The position numbers were made by a program, and so were the translations under genes. 64,000 nt of DNA from Streptomyces collinus. Lineage in GTDB: Bacteria; Actinomycetota; Actinomycetes; Streptomycetales; Streptomycetaceae. Under the pieces are notes generated by a model. That model was given only the letters and a program-made list of their open reading frames with translations, did no database searches and was not told the origin of the DNA. Of the stretch, positions 58,917 to 64,000 are shown one piece after another (positions within the stretch are counted from its first letter, which is position 1; each line of letters opens with the position of its first letter). The DNA lies in the NCBI RefSeq assembly GCF_031348265.1, contig NZ_CP133771.1:2728001-2792000 (forward strand), in the 5' to 3' direction.

Positions 58917-59413
58917 CGTGCGGTCCTCGTCTTCGCGGCGTCGAGCACGGTCCGGCTCCACTGCCCGGCCCAGCGGGCGAGTGAGTCATCCGTGGTGTAG
59001 GTGGAGTCGAGCTGGTAGAGACCCTGCGCGGGGCAGGTCGCGCCGAGTTCGACCAGTACGGGTTTGAGGGTGAGTTCGGGGGCGAGGGCGTGAGCGGGTC
59101 CCGCGCCGAGCATGAGGGGCAGCGCCACCTGGCCGGCGAGGCCGGTCGCCGTGGGGAACCGGTCGAGGAAGAGCTTGAGCAGGCCGGTGTAGGTGCCCTT
59201 GTAGGTGGGAGACGCCGCGATCACGACGCCGGCGGACCGCACCCGCTCGACGGCCGCGGTGACGTCCGGGTCGCCCCAGGCGAGCAGGCCGGCGCCGAGT
59301 TCGGCGACTTCGAGGAGCTCGCAGTCCAGCCCGAGGGCCGCGGCGAGGCGTTCGGCGGCATCGCGGGTGCGTGAGCCGGTCTTGGGGTTTCCTATGACGG
59401 CGACGGCCTTCAT
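58913..59413 (-). CDS. NADPH-dependent FMN reductase (flavodoxin-like)
   Basis: This 166-residue protein begins KAVAVIGNPKTGSRTRDAAE, the phosphate loop of flavodoxin-like FMN reductases. It has VVIAASPTYKGTYTGLLKLFLDR, the SPxYxGxxxG(L)LK signature, and VALPLMLGAGPAHALAPELTL. It resembles SsuE/MsuE-type reductases that partner two-component sulfonate monooxygenases. Its start lies on the MFS stop (TGATG) and it overlaps the RutF-like gene by 4 bp. Two different flavin reductases in one operon match its two LLM oxygenases. Confidence 0.88.
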   Translation of the reverse strand: MKAVAVIGNPKTGSRTRDAAERLAAALGLDCELLEVAELGAGLLAWGDPDVTAAVERVRSAGVVIAASPTYKGTYTGLLKLFLDRFPTATGLAGQVALPLMLGAGPAHALAPELTLKPVLVELGATCPAQGLYQLDSTYTTDDSLARWAGQWSRTVLDAAKTRTAR

Positions 59414-60819
59414 CAGGCGACTCCTGTGGGTAGATGGGGAGCGGCGGCGGACTCCGCAGGAGAGCCGGTCCCGGGACGGTCGACCCGGAGGGACACGGAG
59501 GCGAGGAGGCAGAGCAGTCCGCCGGCGGCGAGTCCGCCGAGGGTGGCGGCGTAGCCGAAGCCGGCGAGGAGAACGGCGCCGGCGGCGCTGCCCAGCACCG
59601 CGCCGAGTTGCTTCATGGCGTTGAAGACTCCCGACGCGGCCCCGACCTCGTCCGCGGCGACCGTGGTCACCGCCGCGATCGACAGAGGTGACCAGACGAA
59701 CGAGTTGCCCACGCCGTACACCGCGAAGGCGATGGTCAGGGCGGGGATCGGCGCGTCCGTCGCGACGAGTGCCGCCGAGGCCGCGATGGACAGGACGAGC
59801 GCGGACGAGCCGAGGACGGCGACGGCACGGGGCCCGATCGTGTTGTTGAGCCGGGCCGATATCGGGGCGCCGAGCAGGCACACGACACCCATCGGTACGA
59901 GCGTGAGTGTCGCCGCCCCCGGGGCGAGACCGCGCTCCTGCTGGAGGTAGAGCATCAGCGGGATCATGGCCGAGCCCGCACAGAAGGCCGCGGCCGCGCC
60001 GCCCCAGGCCGCGGTGACGAACCCGCGGCTGCGCAGCAACGCGACCGGCACGAGCGCGCGCAGCCCGTCACGGCGCTGCAGCCAGACCACGGCCACGACG
60101 ACCAGCGCGCCGGCGGCGGCGAGCAGCCAGCGCGGTACGCCCCACGCGTCGGCGCTCATGGCATCCGAGCCCTGGATGCCGAGGACGAGGGCACCGACGC
60201 CGGCGGCGTTCGCGCAGATCGCCCACACCGGGATGCCCACCTCCTGACGGGGCAGGGCGGGTACGAACGCGGACACGGCGACCATCGCGGCCACGCCGAC
60301 CGGGACGTTGACCCAGAACACGGCGGGCCAGCCGCCGACGGCGACGAGCAGGCCGCCGACCAGCGGCCCGGCGGCCACCGCGGCGCCCCCGACCGCGCCC
60401 CAGACGCCGAGCGCGACGGCGAGGCGGGGGGGCTGGAACAGCGCCTTGATGAGGGTGAGGCACTGCGGTGTCATCAGCGCGGCACCGACGCCCTGGACCA
60501 CCCGCCAGCCGATGAGTGCCTCGATGGTGGGAGCCAGCGCGCACAGCAGCGACCCGAGCGTGAAGGCTGAGAGTCCGATCAGGTGGACGCGCCGGTGGCC
60601 GTAGCGGTCGCCCAGTCGTCCCGCGGCGAGCAGGGGCACCGCGTAGGCGATGAGATAGCCGCTGTTGACCCAGATCGCGAGGGTCTCGGTGGTGTGCAGG
60701 CCGGTGATCAGCGCGGGCAGCGCGACCGAGGTGACGGTGCTGTCCAGCAGCAGCATGAAGAACCCGGCGCACAGGCTGCCGAGGGCGAGCCAGTCGCGTC
60801 GCCCGCTTGCCGCGGTCAT
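59413..60819 (-). CDS. DHA2-type MFS transporter of the Rut-like operon
   Basis: This 468-residue protein of 14 predicted helices has [20 protein letters not shown] (motif D1), [18 protein letters not shown] (motif A) and [18 protein letters not shown] (motif C). The ATG at 60819 starts 1 base after the stop of the LLM gene. Because it is embedded between the oxygenase and the flavin reductases it probably moves the pathway's substrate or product rather than an unrelated drug. Confidence 0.88.
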   Translation of the reverse strand: MTAASGRRDWLALGSLCAGFFMLLLDSTVTSVALPALITGLHTTETLAIWVNSGYLIAYAVPLLAAGRLGDRYGHRRVHLIGLSAFTLGSLLCALAPTIEALIGWRVVQGVGAALMTPQCLTLIKALFQPPRLAVALGVWGAVGGAAVAAGPLVGGLLVAVGGWPAVFWVNVPVGVAAMVAVSAFVPALPRQEVGIPVWAICANAAGVGALVLGIQGSDAMSADAWGVPRWLLAAAGALVVVAVVWLQRRDGLRALVPVALLRSRGFVTAAWGGAAAAFCAGSAMIPLMLYLQQERGLAPGAATLTLVPMGVVCLLGAPISARLNNTIGPRAVAVLGSSALVLSIAASAALVATDAPIPALTIAFAVYGVGNSFVWSPLSIAAVTTVAADEVGAASGVFNAMKQLGAVLGSAAGAVLLAGFGYAATLGGLAAGGLLCLLASVSLRVDRPGTGSPAESAAAPHLPTGVA

Positions 60820-60820
60820 C

Positions 60821-62155
60821 TCACACCGCCAGGTTCTCGCGGAGCGTGGCGCCGGTGTGGGCGGGCGCGAGGGCGCCACGGCGGCGCAGCTCGGGCAGCA
60901 GCAGCTCGCTGATGTCGTGGAAGCCGGAAGGCATGGCCAGCGGGCAGGAGATCATGTAGCCGCCGCGCGATCCGGTCGCGGCGAAGTTCTCCTCCAACGC
61001 GTCGGCGACGGTGGCGGCGTCGCCGACGACGCTGTGATCGAGACCCGTCGCGCTGCCGCGGCCGTGGGCGAAGAACTCGTCGCGGCTCATCGTGTGGTCC
61101 TCGCCGAACTCCGCGATGAGCGAGCCGATGAGACCCGCCGGGCTGGCATTCACCGCGACGAGCGAGTCGCGCACCTCGGCCAGCCGGAAGGACCGCGGCA
61201 GCGTCGAGAAGTCGTACCCGGCGTTGTGCGACAGGTAGGTGGCGACGGCTTCCTCGTTCCAGAACTCGTGCACCGCGTCGCGGCGGGCCCGTGCCTCGGC
61301 CGTCGTACGGCCCACGATGACCTGCGTGGCCCAGAGGATGCCCACCCGGGCCGGGTCGCGCCCCTCGGCGAGGAGTGCCTCGTCGAGCAGCGTGCGGTGG
61401 CGCTGCTGGGCGTTGAGGTTGCCGCCGAAGCCGAAGACGAGATCGGCGAACCGTGCCGAGGCGGCGATGCCGCGGGGCGAGTTGCCCGCCTGGACGACGA
61501 GCGGGTGGTGCTGCGGACTGGGAACCGACGCGAGCGGCCCCTTGACGGTGAAGAAGCGCCCCTCGTGGTCGATCGGATGCACCTTCGCCGGGTCGGCGAA
61601 CCGGCCCGTGTCCCGGTCGCGCACGATGGCGTCGGGTGCCACCGAGTCCCACAGAGCGCGGCAGACGGCGACGAACTCCTCCATCCGCTCGTAGCGCAGG
61701 TCGTGGTCCATCAGCTCGCCGAAGCCGTAGTTCGCCGCGTCCGCGCCGCGCGTCGAGGCGACCACGTTGAAGGCGATGCGCCCGCCCGTCACATGGTCGA
61801 GCGAGTTCAGCAACCGGGCCACGTAAAAGGGGTGCATGAACGTCGAGGAGTACGTCAGCCCAAAGCCGACCCTTTCCGTCACGGTGGACATCGCCGCGAT
61901 GACCGGTGACATGTCGTGGCGCGGCCACTGGATGCCCCACTCCACTGCCGGCTCGATGCTGCCCCGCCAGGTGCTCGGTATGCCGCTGCCGTCGCCGAAG
62001 AACAGCATCCCGACGCCGGCGCGCTCGGCCGTCCGCGCCAGCTCCATGTACATGCGTACGTCGGGGAAGTCCCGCCCGATCCAGGAGCCCTGCCGGGCCC
62101 AGGCGCCCTCGGTGTGGGTGAAGGAGAGGTCGAAGGCGATGTGCATGCCGTTCAC
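60821..62155 (-). CDS. LLM-class FMN-dependent monooxygenase (NtaA/SnaA/DszA-like)
   Basis: This 444-residue protein reads [78 protein letters not shown] and [20 protein letters not shown]. These are the NtaA/SnaA/DszA signatures of two-component FMNH2-dependent monooxygenases. The GTG at 62155 overlaps the hydrolase stop (GTGA). It needs reduced FMN, available from the two reductases downstream. Substrates in this subfamily include chelators, sulfur heterocycles and cyclic amides; this one cannot be named. Confidence 0.9.
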   Translation of the reverse strand: MNGMHIAFDLSFTHTEGAWARQGSWIGRDFPDVRMYMELARTAERAGVGMLFFGDGSGIPSTWRGSIEPAVEWGIQWPRHDMSPVIAAMSTVTERVGFGLTYSSTFMHPFYVARLLNSLDHVTGGRIAFNVVASTRGADAANYGFGELMDHDLRYERMEEFVAVCRALWDSVAPDAIVRDRDTGRFADPAKVHPIDHEGRFFTVKGPLASVPSPQHHPLVVQAGNSPRGIAASARFADLVFGFGGNLNAQQRHRTLLDEALLAEGRDPARVGILWATQVIVGRTTAEARARRDAVHEFWNEEAVATYLSHNAGYDFSTLPRSFRLAEVRDSLVAVNASPAGLIGSLIAEFGEDHTMSRDEFFAHGRGSATGLDHSVVGDAATVADALEENFAATGSRGGYMISCPLAMPSGFHDISELLLPELRRRGALAPAHTGATLRENLAV

Positions 62156-62829
62156 TGTGCTGCCTTCTTCCACAGGTCGACGACCTCGTCGGTATCGCCG
62201 AGCACGGCCACGTTGAGGCCCAGCTGCACGAGCGCCGCGGCATGGACGTCGAGGTCGTAGGCGGCCGTTGCATCCCGGGGGACGACGACGGGCCAGTCCA
62301 GTTGTACGGCATCCTGGGCGGTCGCGTAGACGCAGCACTCGCTCGTCAGGCCCACGACGGTGAGCCAGTCGCAGCCGGCCGCGCGCAGCCGTTCCCGGAG
62401 ATCGGTGCCGAGGAATCCGCTGTACGCCCGCTTGACCACGCGCGGTTCACCTTCGGCAGGCCGCATCCGGTACCACTCGGCGCCCGACGTACCGAGTACG
62501 CACGGCTCGTCCGGGCCCATGGGTGCGTCGTAGTCGCCCCCGCGCAGCCAGTTGCTCGACCGCCAGGGCCGCGCGGGGTCGCTGCCCAACTCGACCCAGA
62601 CGACGGGCACTTCGGCCGCACGGGCGGCGTCGACGAGGTCGCGGATGCGGGTGACGGCCTGGTCGAGCGCCGACAGAGCGGCAGCCGTCAGGCCGTATTC
62701 CGTGAGGCGGTCCGGATCGGCGAAGTCGCGCTGTACGTCGACCACGACCAGCGCGGGCCTGCTGCCGGGCCGGGTGAGGTGGGCGAGTTGCCGTTCACGC
62801 AGGTCTTGTCTGTCACGCAGGTCGGACAT
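62152..62829 (-). CDS. Isochorismatase-family cysteine hydrolase (RutB-like)
   Basis: This 225-residue protein carries the family triad: Asp in ALVVVDVQRDFADPD, Lys in RVVKRAYSGFLGTDL and Cys in VVGLTSECCVYATAQDA. The Cys-containing loop GLTSECCVYATA and the length fit ureidoacrylate/N-carbamoyl hydrolases such as RutB. Its start lies on the RutA-like stop with a 1-base overlap, so RutA-like and RutB-like proteins are made together, as in the uracil degradation operon. It likely hydrolyses a carbamoyl or amide group of the ring-opened product. Confidence 0.86.
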   Translation of the reverse strand: MSDLRDRQDLRERQLAHLTRPGSRPALVVVDVQRDFADPDRLTEYGLTAAALSALDQAVTRIRDLVDAARAAEVPVVWVELGSDPARPWRSSNWLRGGDYDAPMGPDEPCVLGTSGAEWYRMRPAEGEPRVVKRAYSGFLGTDLRERLRAAGCDWLTVVGLTSECCVYATAQDAVQLDWPVVVPRDATAAYDLDVHAAALVQLGLNVAVLGDTDEVVDLWKKAAQ

Positions 62830-63890
62830 CAGGCCGCCACCTCGTCACGGGCGCGCAGGGCCGGCAGCACGGTCTCGCCGAACAGCAGCATGTCCTTGTC
62901 GTACTCCGGGAAGATCAGCATGAGTCCGTCCAGGTCGGCCTCGCGCACGATGTACTCGATGTGGTCGGTGACCGTCCGCGCCGATCCGGCGACGTACGCG
63001 GTCTGGAACGCCGCCTCACCGGTGGCCCCGTCGGCCCACGCACGGGCCTGGTCCTCGGGCATGCCCCAAGTGCGGCGCATCTGGGTGAGCGCCTCACGGT
63101 CGAGGCCCGCGCCCCACTCCTTCACCTTCCTGACGGCCAGTTCGTCGGTCTCGTCCTGGACGACGGTGAGCATCGAATAGGTCTTGCAGACACGGCCGTT
63201 GGCCTTCGCCCGCTCGTGGACGTCCGCCGAGAGCTTCCGCATCTCGTCGAGGCTGTCGGCGGCGAGGAAGGCGCCGTCGGCGTACTTGGCCTGGAAGCGG
63301 CGGGCCTCCTCGGACCGGCCCGCGTTGATGAGGGTCGGACGGGTGGCCGGATGCGGGCGGGACTCGCAGTCGACGAGGTCGAAGTACGGCGTGCGCAGGG
63401 TGACGGAGTCCTCGCTCCACAGCCGGGTGACGGCCTCGGTCCACAGCTCCGTCATCTGATAGCGGTCCTCGTGACTGAGCCGCGGGTCCCACATGCCGAA
63501 CTGCTCGAACTCTCCCGCGTAGGCACCGTTGACGATGTTCATGCCGGCGCGGCCGCCGGAGATGTCCTGGAGGGTGGTGAACATCTTCGCCGCGATGGCG
63601 GGGTTATGGACGTTCGCGTGCATGGTCGCCCAGATCTTGACCCGGCTGGTCGCCTCGGCGAGCGCCGACATCATCGTCATCGACTCCAGCGAGCGGCCCC
63701 AGTGGTCGGTGCTGCCGCCGAAGCCGCGCCACTTCGCCATCGACATGATGAAGTCGAGGCCGATGGCCTCCGCGTGCAGGGCGGCGCGCTTGTTCCACGC
63801 GTAGTCCGCCTCGGGGTGGGGAGCGGTCGTGGACAGCATCCATCCGCCGTTCCCGATGGGGAGGAAGATTCCGTACTCTTTCGCGGGCAT
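62829..63890 (-). CDS. RutA-like LLM-class monooxygenase (pyrimidine-type ring opening)
   Basis: This 353-residue protein closely follows E. coli RutA as I remember it: YGIFLPIGNGGWMLSTTAPH at the start, then DFIMSMAKWRGFGGSTDHWG, LESMTMMSALAEATSRVKIW, DISGGRAGMNIVNGAYAGEF and LINAGRSEEARRFQAKYADG. RutA uses FMN peroxide to open uracil between N3 and C4. It lies first in an operon with a RutB-like hydrolase and a RutF-like reductase, but RutC, RutD, RutE and RutG genes are absent. The substrate may be uracil or another cyclic amide. Confidence 0.86.
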   Translation of the reverse strand: MPAKEYGIFLPIGNGGWMLSTTAPHPEADYAWNKRAALHAEAIGLDFIMSMAKWRGFGGSTDHWGRSLESMTMMSALAEATSRVKIWATMHANVHNPAIAAKMFTTLQDISGGRAGMNIVNGAYAGEFEQFGMWDPRLSHEDRYQMTELWTEAVTRLWSEDSVTLRTPYFDLVDCESRPHPATRPTLINAGRSEEARRFQAKYADGAFLAADSLDEMRKLSADVHERAKANGRVCKTYSMLTVVQDETDELAVRKVKEWGAGLDREALTQMRRTWGMPEDQARAWADGATGEAAFQTAYVAGSARTVTDHIEYIVREADLDGLMLIFPEYDKDMLLFGETVLPALRARDEVAA

Positions 63891-63928
63891 GTGTGCGCCT
63901 TTCGTGAGATGCCTGATCCGCGATGCGG

Positions 63929-64000
63929 CTACGGGGCGGGCCAGACGAGCTTGCCGCCTACGCCTGCGCCTGCGTAGATGTCCTTGACGTAGGAGGTGTC
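63929..64000 (-). CDS. C-terminal end of a protein, probably a transporter's substrate-binding protein (5' part outside window)
   Basis: Only 23 residues are visible (DTSYVKDIYAGAGVGGKLVW, then PAP and a TAG at 63929-63931). The 38-base gap to the RutA-like start indicates one operon. The sequence resembles the extreme C-terminus of ABC substrate-binding proteins (a helix ending in a GKLVWP tail), which would suit an uptake system ahead of the catabolic genes. The evidence is too short for certainty. Confidence 0.45.
   Translation of the reverse strand, partial: DTSYVKDIYAGAGVGGKLVWPAP

Noticed and set aside
1..64000. CRISPR arrays, rRNA operons and insertion sequences
   Set aside because: No regularly spaced short repeats, rRNA-like sequence or transposase motifs were seen on either strand.

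Overview
The window is high-GC actinobacterial DNA, almost certainly a Streptomyces chromosome. The evidence is strong GC bias at third codon positions, GTG and TTG starts, chains of ATGA/GTGA overlaps, T-less terminator hairpins, and families typical of the genus (MAB_1171c-type membrane protein, DUF6411, SAV_2336-type protein, MEDS and ANTAR stress regulators, Mbl). The order matB - carboxyltransferase - peptidase system - mbl matches what I remember of the S. coelicolor SCO2444-SCO2451 neighbourhood.

Layout. 1-5 kb: the end of a sugar-type binding protein gene, then a zinc-peptidase-like protein (HELWH), a MAB_1171c membrane protein and an FAD monooxygenase. 5-11.4 kb: IclR/SMP-30 pair, a divergent pair of proteases without signal peptides, and a PucR regulator. 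11.4-23.6 kb: a cell-surface glycan locus (DUF2613, DUF3068, GT4, methyltransferase, giant AftD-like arabinofuranosyltransferase, condensation-like acyltransferase, methyltransferase, EamA-like transporter, UPF0434/Trm112, FkbM). Most of these genes overlap by 4 bp and form one operon. 23.6-28.3 kb: MFS pump, ATP-grasp protein, and a MerR-PP2C fusion behind a classical MerR promoter. 27.6-32.7 kb: FadR-type regulator, MatC-like permease, matB malonyl-CoA synthetase and a biotin-free carboxyltransferase, a malonate utilisation unit.

32.7-40.1 kb holds the most interesting system. It has a Trypco1 protein, a trypsin-VMAP-C protein, a MoxR AAA+ ATPase and a 1,429-residue vWA-like protein. Together they form a complete VMAP ternary NTP-dependent conflict system. 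The large protein also carries a pseudokinase, a SARP-like winged helix and a HAD domain that has lost its catalytic residues. 40.3-47.0 kb: mbl, a STAS / MEDS-kinase operon with a sigma-B-like promoter, a STAS-ANTAR protein, small stress-type proteins, a YihY membrane protein, and an unusual fusion of a squalene/phytoene-synthase-like domain with a cis-prenyltransferase.

47.1 kb to the end looks like accreted mobile DNA. A 3' half of a CAU-anticodon tRNA and about 170 bp of adjoining sequence occur at 47.12-47.32 kb and again at 58.03-58.22 kb, where the core of the second copy is inverted in place. Between them lie an MFS pump with an AraC regulator, an FMO-SDR-ALDH oxidation operon with its TetR regulator, an MMPL exporter and a dead amine-oxidase gene. 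To the right is a Rut-like operon (RutA-like and RutB-like enzymes, a second LLM monooxygenase, MFS pump, two flavin reductases). No integrase or intact tRNA is present in the window.
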